From: Heliocidaris erythrogramma
Taxonomy: Eukaryota; Echinodermata; Echinoidea; Camarodonta; Echinometridae
Length of the DNA stretch: 64,000 nucleotides
Assembly: GCA_025617745.1 (NCBI GenBank)
Contig: CM046853.1
Location: 18,985,698 to 19,049,697 of the forward strand
Direction: 5' to 3'
The notes under the pieces were generated by a model. That model saw nothing but the letters and a program-made list of their open reading frames with translations. It was not told where the DNA came from and did not search any database. A program made the position numbers and the translations under genes. Shown piece by piece: positions 45,125 through 56,809 of this stretch; positions within the stretch are counted from its first letter, which is position 1, and each line of letters opens with the position of its first letter.

Positions 45125-45735
45125 CATGCTCTTGCAACGATTGCTCCACACTCATTTCCAACACTAACTGAATTCTGAACTTAACTTTTAACCAAATACT
45201 CCCTAGACCTAACCCAAACCATTAACCCTTTCGAGACAATTTACCACATTTTGTGGTTTGGCGCAGTAACTTTAGATTCAGAGCTCTAAAAAATATACCA
45301 GATACATGAGTAGAAAGAGCAAAAATTTCGCCACATATTTGTACTCTGTCCATTTTCGTTGCATGACCATATCGCGTTTGATGCTAGGAATATTAAAAAG
45401 AAGAATAAGCTATAAAATCCTTAAATTGGCAATACATTGAGAGGTTCAAAGTCATCGCTTTTTATCAAAATTGGCAATTTTTCTAACATTTTATCAAAGT
45501 TCCTACCCATGTATGTTGTTTTCATAGCTATTTACTTTTATTAGAACCATGTAGCATTCAAAGGAACATGTTATGGTTGTCAATTTGAAGAACAAATTGT
45601 GATCAATTTAGCCCTTAAATAATTCCTGTCACGAGAGGGTTAACCTCACCGAAAACTCCATTGCTTCTCTAACCCTATCCCTTTACCTTGGAGGAAATAA
45701 AATCCTGGAGCAATTGTCGCAGGAGTGTATGTATG
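45125..45735. mobile_element. TIR element, GACAATTGCTCCA family
   Basis: The left end CTCTTGCAACGATTGCTCCA and the right end TGGAGCAATTGTCGCAGGAG are inverted. Both flanks inside carry CTAACCC words. Relative of the 52,351 element. Confidence 0.65.
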
Positions 45736-45819
45736 TCAAAGCACTGTTTTAATGTGGGCAAGTATACATGTATGTACATTGCAGTAGATGTGTGTAGTGA
45801 GACCATGACTTGGTAAACC

Positions 45820-46061
45820 AATAGAAACCAATAGGACCAACAGGGATAGTTGCATGGCACCCTTGAATTATTGAATGGGCTTTTAAGTCTTTCTCTGGGT
45901 TTTATGGGTTTTTATGGTTGGACATTTGAACAGCTGTGCTTCATATGAAGGTTCTATGGGTTCCTATAAGAAACCAATAGAAACCAAAAAAACTATCAGA
46001 AACCATTAGAAATTTCCTGTTGGTTTTCTATGGGTCTCTATAGGATTTTCGACCTGGGTCT
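45820..46061. mobile_element. 3' fragment of the 19,792 element family
   Basis: Aligns with the last about 240 bp of 19,792-21,192, including GATAGTTGCATGG, ACCCTTGAATTATTGAATGG and the terminus TATAGGATTTTCGACCTGGG. Confidence 0.8.
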
Positions 46062-46269
46062 TCTTTAGAATTCCAATTCGGTCTCAGTCAAAATGTAACA
46101 TCATTTTTTTCTGTTCTTTTTCTAAATTTTTTCCATTGTTTTGTGTCTCCAGCCCCTCGCTTACAGTTCCTGTTACATGTACATGTATACTGTTTTGTGT
46201 CTGTAGTCTATATATATGCTTGTCTTGCTTTTTATGTTTGTCTTGCTTTTTATGTTTGTATTTTTGACT

Positions 46270-46293
46270 CTGAAGATTCTGCTAGGATCGAAA
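46270..46293 (+). other. CTGAAGA-hairpin-GAAA motif, copy v
   Basis: CTGAA then GATTC-TGCTA-GGATC (four pairs plus one GU) and GAAA. It is close to copy ii (23,212) but three bases shorter before the stem. A tandem CTTGCTTTTTATGTTTGT precedes it. Confidence 0.35.
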
Positions 46294-46514
46294 GCTCAGG
46301 CCCCTTTTGACTCCTTTTTCTCAATTATATTGGTTTATGTAATGATCAATGCATCCATCTTGAATTGCTATGCTCAAACTACTGACCCATATGAATGTCT
46401 TAATAAAGAAACAAAAACTGTTTCGCTTTAATATTGTGTGAGAGAGTGAGTGAAACAATTCTAAAATCTTACGCAAAGGTTTCTTTACATGTAATTTCTT
46501 TTTATCATTAACAG

Positions 46515-46620
46515 CCCGAATGGAAGATTGCTGATCCCATCTGTACATTCATGTTTTCTGCGTTAGTCCTCATTACAACTCTTACTGTCTTAAGAGATGC
46601 ACTCAATGTCTTAATGGAAG
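46515..46620 (+). CDS. SLC30A: SLC30A zinc transporter, exon 5
   Basis: Residues 341-375 and part of 376: PEWKIADPICTFMFSALVLI.. RDALNVLMEG, segment 6 and the linker to the cytosolic domain. PExKxxDPICTF is the family signature. The acceptor is TTAACAG|CCC and the donor is GGAAG|GTAAGT. Confidence 0.92.
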
Positions 46621-47175
46621 GTAAGTCCAATTACACCTTAAATGTTACACCCCTTTACAACTCTACCATGCGATGTTATTAAAGTAGTGTCAACTCTTTC
46701 CTAGCACTACTGAGAATAAAAATGCTATAGTGGTAGTGGGGAAGTGAAATTTCTTATCCAACAAAATTCTTTTTGAGTTATGCTCCAGTAAAATCTTTCC
46801 ACATGCTGTAGTACCAGGAAAAGCTTCACCTTCTCTACTTGCAGTTTTGTCTTATGTGCAGGAAAATATTTCACAAAGGGTAACCAAGCAAGGGAATCTT
46901 GCTACCTATGTACATACATGTAACACAGTTTTCATGAATAGTAAATAGAAATTTTACCTCGAAGGTATCATTTGATTTAATGTTTAGTCATACCAACACT
47001 GTAGTCAGTGTAAGTTGCTGTTTTCTTTTCTGTTAAACTCTGTTTGGTTCTTGTATGGGGCCTAGTTAGTATTTATCTTGGACTTTCCCTTGTATAAAAT
47101 GTTGACAGTCTTCTGCTTCTCTTTTTAGGTGTAAAGTTTGTCTTAAGATCCATTTTTCTGTTCCACATATTGCAG

Positions 47176-47310
47176 GTGTTCCAAGACATATCAACTATCC
47201 TTCACTTAAAAATGATCTGGATATCTTGCCAGGAGTCAAAATGGCTCACAGTCTACATGTCTGGAGTTTAACAACATCTAGGGCGGCCATGGCAGTACAC
47301 TTAGCAATAG
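47176..47310 (+). CDS. SLC30A: SLC30A zinc transporter, exon 6
   Basis: Residues 376-420 and part of 421: VPRHINYPSLKNDLDILPGV.. HSLHVWSLTT.. AVHLAI, the ferredoxin-like C-terminal domain that dimerises. The acceptor is ATTGCAG|GTG and the donor is AATAG|GTAAAG. Confidence 0.92.
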
Positions 47311-47399
47311 GTAAAGTTCATTGCCAAGTTTATTTCTCAAAATTGTTACCCCTTCTGTGCCACCAGATATATGAATAACTATAAAAAATGAGCCGTCCT

Positions 47400-47547
47400 G
47401 GGCCCTGTGTCATAAAACTTGTTATCAATAACAACTGCCCCATTTCTATGACAAATTTGCTCTCAGCCAATCAGATTCAAGGGTTTCTGAAAATTATAAC
47501 AAATATTATTACTTGTTATTGATAACAGGTTTTATGAAACGGGACCC
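47400..47547. mobile_element. Short MITE in intron 6
   Basis: The left GGGCCCTGTGTCATAAAACT and the right inverted end (TTTTATGAAACGGGACCC) match, with a shared TTATCAATAAC/GTTATTGATAA extension inward. Related in layout to 19,655-19,777. Confidence 0.75.
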
Positions 47548-47549
47548 GA

Positions 47550-49777
47550 TTCCTATTTTGATTTCTAATTCTGTGTTTTTTTGTCATTTTGGGTTTTAAA
47601 TATCGTCTATGGGAACAACCTTCACATTATGTGATAGTGATCTTGTTCCTGCTCGAGGAAGAAGGTAGTAGCTAATTTTAGTCCAGTCCAAACATAGAGA
47701 AGTGCATTTAGGTTGTTGGGCGTCCACACACGGAAGGGGTTGACATGATCCACCCTGTCTTGTCTAGGTAAGGTGCTTACAAATTGACCCTTATCAATCA
47801 CCGTATGCCATACATTACCAAACTTGGGTTTCATCCTTGTATTATTTTGTCTGTTTGCTCTCAAAGCAGACACAAACAGTTCCCTTGAAAGAGATCACAC
47901 ATACTCTATATAGTGACAGCTGTTAATTTCAGTTTACATTCTGTTAATTTTATAATTGATATTAGGTTTATTTTTTAAGTTATCGAGTAGGTATTTATTC
48001 TCTGCAGCAGTCAAAAATTTGTCTCATAATTCAAGGCATATACATGTACTATACACCTTAAATACTTGTGTACCGTAGACATTGTTGTACATGTAGTCAT
48101 GCAATGGCACAAACTAGAATACATAGAAAGTTGCATGATAATTCTCATAAAATGACCTTATTTTTATTGTGCCATGTAAAAGGCAAATGTTTACATGCAC
48201 TTCACAACTACTGTATATCTCAAAAAATACACCCCACTGACTCGACACCATGTTTTGCATGTGGTTCCTATTGATACTAACACAAAATGTGGAATATTTT
48301 CATATGGATTTCGTGTGTCATACCTATGAAATCACACCTCAACACGATAGTTGTCATGATCAACGTGATGAGGTCAGACGGGATTAATTGATTCAGACAA
48401 GACAATAACACACTGATATTTTTAGAATCATACATTTACATTCCATTATTCATGCAGTACATGTGACAGGCTCTAATCCAATCACTAGTTAATGATTTTA
48501 GGGGTGATATAGTTATAGTGGAAGTCATTCATTTACCTAATGCAAGCATCCTGTTTGATCCTAACCTACAACTCTATGATCCCATGGTTTAATCAATGTG
48601 GCTCATTCACATATATTTGTTGCCTGATGAGCCCCAGCAGGGCTGGAAATGGATGTTAGGGGTCACAAGATATTTATATCCTCTTCTAGATCATGTTCTG
48701 TTCTCTTTCATGGTACTTATTCTTTTCATGATTTATTTTAATTTGAAACATTCATGCTTTAAAGGTAATGTTTAGCTTTGGTACAACCTCAAAAAGTTTT
48801 CGTAATATTTCTTGGATTTTAAAAAAATAAATAGCAAGATACTACAATGCTGTGAAAGTTTTACCTCGTAAAGTGAAATATTGTACAAATAAGAGGTCAA
48901 AAATAATTTATATACCGGGCTAGGGATATAAACTCCCAACAATGGCAGCATGCACTATACACTATAATGTGTGCAAAAACCTATGAGGATTATGTGTATT
49001 CCACACATAGTGACACACATGCTACATGCATCTCCACGCGAACACTCTAGACTGATGCGTGGGTTTGTTTTTTTTTTTTTTTGGGGGGGGGGAAGGTCCT
49101 AGCGTAAGGCAGTATGTTACTGTGATCTAGCGCTCTTTACAGATATTTGCACTGAAATTCACCAGAAATCATTGATGGAATACCACATGATCTCGTACAA
49201 ACCTCTTGATACAAGGAGAAAAACATGAGACTATACTGAACACGTTTCCAATTTCCTATTTTGCTACCAAGACTGTCTATGAGATTTAAAAATCTCATGA
49301 GCCAGGTTACAGGATGAAGGGGGAAAAAAAGGAATTAAGCTATGCATTCTGTATGTGTGATAAAACAAATTGGAGAAGATCAGTCCATACTAATCATTTG
49401 CAATTAAATGAATGAATATGACCAAAAAGACAATTTAGGAACTTCTACAGCTGAACAAATATTTTCATAATAGGTGCAAATCTTCAGGCATCAAATATGA
49501 ACTGTGGCCAAGATTTGGAACAACTGTCGTAAATAAACTTGCAAGAGTTAATTATTACTTACAGTGTTGTACTTTGCTACAATGGGTATGAAATATCTTC
49601 CATGTAATAAACTTGACAATGAAGGCACCTGTTTCTGTTTTTAAGAAACAGTGTAGCCATTCTTGGTCAAAACACATTTTTCATTGAGAACATTTGCTGC
49701 CCACTGCTTTGAAGGGGTTAGTGAATATAATCATTTCTTTTTTTTCTTTTTTATTGTCTTTGTCTCATTTCATGCAG
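47550..49777. other. Rest of intron 6, nothing recognised
   Basis: AT-rich with a T run then G run near 49,065-49,092 and a T-rich acceptor tract before 49,778. Confidence 0.5.
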
Positions 49778-49920
49778 CTGATGATGTAGACAGTGAATCG
49801 GTTTTGCAGCAAGCATCCACTGTGGTACATAGGAAATATGGAATCCAGTTCTCTACCATCCAGGTTGAAAAGTACCAGCATGATGCTATGACCAACTGTA
49901 CAAGATGTTCTCAGTTATGA
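49778..49920 (+). CDS. SLC30A: SLC30A zinc transporter, exon 7 and stop
   Basis: Residues 421-467: ADDVDSESVLQQASTVVHRK.. GIQFSTIQVEKY.. NCTRCSQL, then TGA. C461 and C464 form the C-terminal CxxC seen in ZnT2/3/4/8, which contributes to a zinc site in the cytosolic dimer. The acceptor is TTCATGCAG|CT. Confidence 0.92.
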
Positions 49921-50000
49921 TAACTGCCTCTGTGACATTCCATCTCCAAGCCAATCATTGATCTTCTCTGGTCCCGTAGGTCACTCCTTATATTAATTGA

Positions 50001-50006
50001 AATAAA
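50001..50006 (+). terminator. Candidate polyadenylation signal
   Basis: AATAAA 80 nt after the stop codon of the zinc transporter. Other AATAAA words lie further down, so the true 3' end is not settled by sequence. Confidence 0.4.
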
Positions 50007-50129
50007 ATTTTGCTAAGAGGGTTATTATACAAATCTTTTTAGCATGTAATGAAAAGGTCACAACTAGCTATGAAATTATTGGAAAAGTTTTCTGCACATG
50101 CCTATAGATTATGATCTGTCCCATATATT

Positions 50130-50430
50130 ACAGGTCAAATAGCTTGGACCTGCGAGTCCACCAAACCAAATGGGTGGGTGCATATATATTGGGGTTATTT
50201 CAGGGTCATCTGTACCGGGAACTAATTTCGAACTGGCTTTTTCTGTAGCAAATGGATGAATCTAGTCATGAAAAGAAAATGAAGAATGTATTTCATAATG
50301 ACAGGTTGACATCAAAACCAATGGGTGTGTGCGTACAAACTTGGAGCTATTTCAGGGTCATCCTTACCAGGAACTAATTACGAACCGTTACAAATGGATG
50401 AATCCAGTCATGAAAAGAAAATGAATAAAT
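50130..50430. repeat. Tandem duplication of about 165 bp downstream of the gene
   Basis: Two copies of AATGGGTG.. ATTTCAGGGTCATC.. ACCGGGAACTAATT.. GGATGAAT(C)..AGTCATGAAAAGAAAATGAA in order, roughly 90% alike by eye. Confidence 0.7.
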
Positions 50431-50439
50431 GATTTCAGA

Positions 50440-52340
50440 ATTATTGCAGAAAAGTGCGCCACTATAAATCATCAGAAAGCTCAGTTCAGACGAGACATGA
50501 TAAACTGTTAAAAAAAACAAAAAATGCTGCGGCAAGATGTTCTCATCACCTCTAGATGAGCTCTTATGGGGTCTTTATTGTATGGAGCCAAGTGTGGCTA
50601 TTATAACATAGCTTCTTTTCTTTTCTTTCCTCCTTTTTTTTCTTTTGGAGGGGCCCGGGAGGGGGGGGGGGGTTCACATGGTTTACAGTGCAATGTGAAG
50701 AGGGTTTAAGGCTACTATAAACAGTAAAGATTCATTCCTACCAAATTGCCTTAGCGATTTTCCTGTGCCTCGTACATTTTACAGAGTGTGAAAATGTGCA
50801 GCTCATGTTTACATGTGTCTGGTTATTTACTTTTTCAGTCCTTCAAACCTTTGTTAGCTGATGCTATTTTTCTGTAAAAGGGTATTTTAACCCTGCTTAT
50901 CATCAAGGAAAGCACTATCTTTTGTTCCCCAACTGACATAGTTGACTATCAGTGAACTACAAGATCATGACTTAATAGACAACTCACTGGTACAGCCTGA
51001 CTGTTGTTGGCTCGTATGAATGAAGATTCTATTACTTTAGAGTTATTTGGAACAAAATATAATTTTATGGAATAAAAATTATAATAATCCTGAAATTATG
51101 GTTTTAGTGATAGTACTTGGTAACTGACTTTTTAAGTTTCAATACCTTAAATTAATACTTTTTATGAGATTTAAGTGATAGTTTTACATATTGGGTGTAA
51201 CTTGGGAAGGAGTGAACATAGGAAACTGAATTGGATATTCAAAAGAACTTCCATTGGAAAATCCTTTAAATATAACCATCTGCATCCACATTTATTCCTC
51301 AGTTCCTTTGTATACTGGTATATTACATCATTAATTTCATTAGACTTGTCTTCATAACTGTTCTTTCTATTGATTTCACTTCCTCGTTTGTTTTGTAGTG
51401 GTGGTGGTTTAGGGTAGGTACTGACCTGGAAATCTTTTTTTTATATGCGCATACTGCATATCAATCGAAACCTGGATGCTCGCAGAAGTGGGGCTGTAAT
51501 AAACAAGAGTGAGAATAAATGTTGTTTACATGGTCACTTGGGAATCGAGACCGAATGCAAATTGGGTCAGAGTATTGGAAGTACATGGGAACTGTTAGTA
51601 ATTTTCAGTACACAACAAATGTATAGGTAATCCCACTGTGGCAACACGTATCATTTGTTTCTCTGATTCTTTTTCTTCCTTCCATTGTAAGATGTTTTAA
51701 TATAACATTGAGTGATAAAAACACAGCCATGATATTTTGACAAGAGTTCTTTAGATCATCTTTGTTCAAACTCAGGATATCATTAGCTTTATTAGTTTAT
51801 ATTCTAGCGAGTTTGATAGAATATAAACTCAAGATTCCATATTAGTCAAACTCCCTGCACTAAAACGCTGCATTTTCTTCCAACATTTTTTTTTTGTTTA
51901 TTTGGCATTAGAGCCTCTACATGGCTAAGTGCAATAGGGTTAGATTTGTATGCATAATGCAACTTCACTTGAAATAAAATGAAAGTTTTTAGGAAATTAT
52001 TAAAATGGAAATTGAGAAAGAAATCTTCCAATCGTCTTCTCGGTAATGAAATATCCATCTTTTTGAAATTAAATTCCAAAGCAATCTTCCAAACATGGTA
52101 TATTGTAGTGCATACTCTACCAAATGAATGGTGTACCTTCCTTAACATAGTATTATTCATATTAGGTATTATATGTATGGAGTAGATTAAGTTTAATTTA
52201 GTAGCCTTGGATATTTCACAATGTCTTAAGTCTGTCCACAACAAGAAGATCATAACATTCTTATCTGATATAATATGTCTCAGTTGCACTTCTTGTCATG
52301 AATGGAAGACAAAATAGATTTAGTCCAATACGTCTTTAGA
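50440..52340. other. Non-coding DNA
   Basis: A T-rich then G-rich run near 50,625-50,670. A 13 bp-arm hairpin (AGTTTATATTCTA and complement) lies at 51,794-51,829. No gene recognised; a 147-codon minus-strand frame at 51,846-52,289 has no recognisable family features. Confidence 0.45.
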
Positions 52341-52350
52341 GGGGTTCCAT

Positions 52351-52548
52351 GCCATTTGCTCCTGTGACAATTGCTCCAGTCTAACTTCGCCATGTTAATC
52401 CTAAACCTAAACCTAACCATACACCCAATCCTAACTCTATTCCTAATCTTCACATTGTCATGAACAAAAAACCAAATCATGACCTTGACCTTAACCTTTG
52501 ACATTTCGAGATATGAACGGTGGAACAAATGTCGCAGGAGCAAATGCC
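52351..52548. mobile_element. MITE, GACAATTGCTCCA family
   Basis: The left CCATTTGCTCCTGTGACAAT and the inverted right end (ATGTCGCAGGAGCAAATG) pair. The interior carries CCTAAACCTAAACCTAACC words. 198 bp. Relative of 45,125-45,735. Confidence 0.75.
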
Positions 52549-52559
52549 GTGTCACCCTT

Positions 52560-53965
52560 TAGAGGATATAGAGGGGAGGTGTCTTGGTAGATAATTATAC
52601 TCAAATACATAGAATATGTTCAAAGGTTCAAATGTGTTTGAAGCCTGGCAATAAGCAAAGAGATATATGGAACATTTATAGTGGGATCTAGGCACTATTT
52701 GTAGTCATAGATATAAATTATAGGTGATGTTAAGATGGAATACCGTAATATTTCCAAAATTTCAGCTTTTATGCATTGCATTCTACCTCAAATTTGAGTT
52801 ACAATCATCTCATCCCATCTCATGCAAATTTAATGGAGAGGTGTATTGGAGGATTCTTCAAAGGCAAATCATACATTTTGTGGTTTCTATGAAAACTGCA
52901 GTAAATAAGAGTAGAATAAGATAATGAAAGCTTACTCACACTTGCATGAAATAGGAAAAGGATCATCAATGCATGTTAACATTTGAAGGACAAATAGGCC
53001 GATTTGTTCTCCAATTACAGGTAATACAAAGCTTTGGTAAAGGCCATAGATTTTGGTGAAGCTTTTCTTGATGCATCAAGATGAGTTTGAGCCATTCAAG
53101 TTGTCATGAAGCACATCGAGGACCCCCCCCCCCCCAGTAGTTGTTCAAATCTGTTTTCCCTTTTAAATACAGTTTACAGTATTCTCCTCTGGTAGTTAGT
53201 TCCCTTGTTTGTTAAATGAAAATCCAACTTTTCTGTGAACTGTACTGTGAATTGTAAGTTCGCGGAAAAAAATTCTGAGGAATCAAGTAGTTGTGATCAG
53301 GTATATTTCGGTGATGAATACAAATTAACAATAGTCATATTCTGAAAATTTGGGTATTCCAAAGCAAAAATTTAGAAGCTGCTCTACCCTCAAGAGATGT
53401 ATCCGAAATTGGAAAATGATTAAAGAAATGTATGTTTTGATCGTTTTAATTGTTAACAATACTGTGCATTACCTTCCATGTCATTTTTGCAGGGAATTAG
53501 AGTTGGAACAATCTTTTGAATAGAATGGTAGAACGCAAAATAGGGTGATTGTGATTATAACTACCACTAAAAGATCTATCCTTTTTAGTATTTTTATCAA
53601 TAAAGAGTTGAAAAACTGAAATAAAGCTATAAGCAGAGGCTTGTATTGTTTGATTTGATTTTATTCGTCAGGTATATTGCAATACAAACATAACCAGGTA
53701 CCATGACAGGATAGCCCATGAAAGCCGAAATGGCTTATTTCCAATGGGGTCCTTAAAATTGTTGTGCAAATAACATGTGATATTTTGGGAAGCACATATT
53801 CAATACATATATCTTGATTTGGAATTAAAATGGGACCTTGTATTAACACTATTTGGAACATATATATGCAATGACTTTGTTATATTAAAACCTTGTCATA
53901 TCAGGGATCAAATTGGACACAGAGTAATAGGACCTCAAGATGCTGTCATGTTGTTATTCCAAAGA
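52560..53965. other. Non-coding DNA, nothing recognised
   Basis: AT-rich with a short C run near 53,126. No exon or repeat ends found. Confidence 0.5.
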
Positions 53966-53966
53966 T

Positions 53967-54220
53967 TTGTTTTTCCGAAGGTTCGTTACTTAAATGGTTT
54001 GTAATTACGGAAATGAAATAGGGTTCATATTTCTGTAGGTTCGTAATTCCGAAAAGTTACGTAGGGCTCTATTGCATTTTCTGAATTGTGAACCTTTTTT
54101 CATTTTCGGAATTACGAACCTTCTGAATAACAAACCTTCAGGGTATTGCATCAAATGTTTGGAATTATGAACCCTATTTCATTTTCAGAATTATGAACTA
54201 CGAACCTTCAGAAAAACGAG
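53967..54220. mobile_element. MITE of GGTTCGTAATTCCGAA words
   Basis: The left end TTGTTTTTCCGAAGGTTCG and the right end CGAACCTTCAGAAAAACGAG are inverted. GGTTCGTAATTCCGAA or its complement occurs several more times inside. 254 bp, non-coding. Confidence 0.75.
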
Positions 54221-56235
54221 TACCCCCTCTCAAAATTACTTTGTTTTGATGAGTTTTGGTTGTAACAGTGTTATTTATAAAAAGGTTCCACTATATTTAA
54301 TGACAACATGTATCCCCATTTTTTAAAGTGAAGTCTGCAGGAATCTCTGTCATATTTTGCTCAAAGTATTTTAGTAAATTGTGTTAAATATAATTATGTT
54401 GGCATTAAGCATTTTACACAGGTCTGAAGCATACAGTTTTATCATTTATAGTTAACAAGTGATAGACGAATTTCAATTGTAATTAGAGATGTTCAGTTTC
54501 TATTTCTTATATATTTGGTAGACTGTAATAATTACCAATCAGTCTCAGATCATTGTAATGTTGATATAATACATGATCCAATCTTTATTCATATGTGCAT
54601 CTAATTGTATCTTCTGAAATACAAATTCATTTCAGTAAAATCTAACCATATACTTAAAATAGAATTTGCTTAATAATTTAGAGCATATCTTTCTTGGTAT
54701 TTTGTTCAGTGTTATCATTATTTATGCAGTGGTTTTTACTGCCTTGAAAATTATGTCATCGGATACATTTGAGTCTGTAATTTTCTTGTTCGTAAGAGTA
54801 GAAATGATATGACTTTCGAAGGATATAATTTGGGTAGTGAGATCTTCTCTTTTAAGAATTTATAATATGTGTGTGATATGCAAGAAGAAACTCAAGCTTT
54901 CATTTATTTTTTGAAAAGATACAACGATTTGGACATACGGAGTTCAAAAGGGATGCTAATTATATATATATATATATATATCTTACATTATTCTTATTTG
55001 TGTATATCAAATTGGAACAATATGAATAGATGATGTTTTAACATATCAGCTACTGAGAAACAGAAGGGCATTAAAGTACATCCTTCAACAAAGAGTTAAT
55101 GCCCTTCCTGCTCTAAACAGACGATATATGGATAATCATAGCGGCTTCTTATATGGCCTTTAGGTCCTTCATGCTATGATGCTCAAAGCATCTGTATATC
55201 TTCTTTTATATCTGAATAGGTTATATCCATATAATTTTCATTTATTTTTCAACTTTTATCTCATAAAGAGTTAATTCATTAAAATAAGGTCATTGCTTTG
55301 AAATCTTAAATATTCTTCATGGATATCGGGTCTCATTTCAAGTGTGTCATGTTTACAAACCTGTTAGCATTGCTTTATGAATTATTTAATAATTAGGTTA
55401 TTATGACATATTACTGCCTCTTATTAAGTTTTAATTTACTTATTTTCCATATATTTAATGATATTTCATTTCATCTTTGCAATTTTGAATGTATTATATC
55501 AGTTTGTGAAGACTTTGACCACTTAATTCTATCTTCTAACTTTATAAAACTCCTTGATATATCTAAGGATATATATTCAAAACATCTGAAAATCAACAAT
55601 ATCTTCGCTGTTGTGATACTATGTAAGTGGAATTAATTCTTTGACTTCTGCTGGGAATACAAATTTACTATAGTCAACTTTATGTCAATTTTGTGCAACT
55701 TGTGGAATTTTTCTAATAAATTAAAGAGATTTTGAAATATACAAATTCTGTATGTGATATTTCGTAAGACTTCAGTGCATATACAACATGTATTTATTCT
55801 TATTTCCCCCGTGTATTAACCAGTACAATCTGTCAGCTGGTAAATTTGCATTGGCATATACAGACTGGGTTGAACCAAGGAGGTAGTACCTCCTTGGTTG
55901 AGCTGTTTTCATACAAATCATTTTGTATATGAATGCATGATATTTTAGAACTTTTTTCAATTATTCTATTGACTACTTAGATTACATTACCAGTATAAAT
56001 AATCCTTTCAAAATACATTAACAGAGTATTGTTTATTGAAAATTATGTCATTACAAAATTTCTATCAGCAAAACAAATACAGAAAGAATTCTGCCTATTT
56101 CAAGTTTGCTACTTGATATTGTTCCATAAAATTTTGCAGTTGTTAGATAACTATCATATTTGTCAGTGGTATATGGGATACTTCTTTTTGGGGTTTTGAC
56201 CCCTCGTCTACATTATACTATTACACATAAAACTC
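54221..56235. other. AT-rich DNA with small inverted repeats
   Basis: An (AT)n run at about 54,959-54,981. AGGGCATTAA/TTAATGCCCT pair near 55,065-55,105. A 27 bp near-perfect palindrome at 55,873-55,899 (AACCAAGGAGGTA, G, complement). No gene recognised. Confidence 0.5.
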
Positions 56236-56480
56236 CCCCCCCCCCCCCGAAAAAAATAAAAATAAATAAATAATAATAACAATACAAAAATTAATAAATT
56301 AAAAAAAAAAATTAAAAAATAAAAAATTATAATAAAAAACTATTCAAAAATAATAATAATAATAATAATTATAGATTAAGTTTAAAGAGAACTGTTGCTG
56401 GGCTAGCGCCATGGGCGTCCTTGGACGGTGTGTGCGCTCTATAAGATATCACCATTATTATAATTATTATTATAAATAAT
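56236..56480. repeat. Poly-C then A/T-rich simple sequence
   Basis: A C run followed by AAATAAA/TAATAA-rich sequence. A GCGC-containing patch (56,400-56,445) next to (TTA)n resembles a decayed LINE or SINE 3' tail on the minus strand. Confidence 0.5.
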
Positions 56481-56729
56481 TTCTAAAAAGAAATAAGCCA
56501 ATAATTAAAAAAATATGCTCGATATAGATACTGTCTGCTCCAAAAATAGGATAAGAATATTTTACCAGCTGTAAATAAAACTCAATCCTATGGAGATGAA
56601 AAACATTTTCATAACTATAATAATAACGATAATGTACTGATGAAAAGCTTTTCGCCATAGATTCAATCATATTCATAGAGGGGTTCCATAGTAGGATTTT
56701 TTGTCATTACGGTAATGCCCCTCCCCCCC

Positions 56730-56806
56730 ATTCTCTCTCTCTCTGTCTCTCTCTATCTCTCTCTTCATCTTCTTCTCTCTCTCTCTCTCTCTCTCTCTCC
56801 CTCTTA
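56730..56806. repeat. (CT)n microsatellite
   Basis: CT runs with short interruptions. Confidence 0.85.
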
Positions 56807-56809
56807 CAC

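Noticed and set aside
51846-52289. 147-codon minus-strand frame downstream of the zinc transporter
   Set aside because: No recognisable motif, AT-driven codon use and no splice context; open length is possible by chance at this composition.
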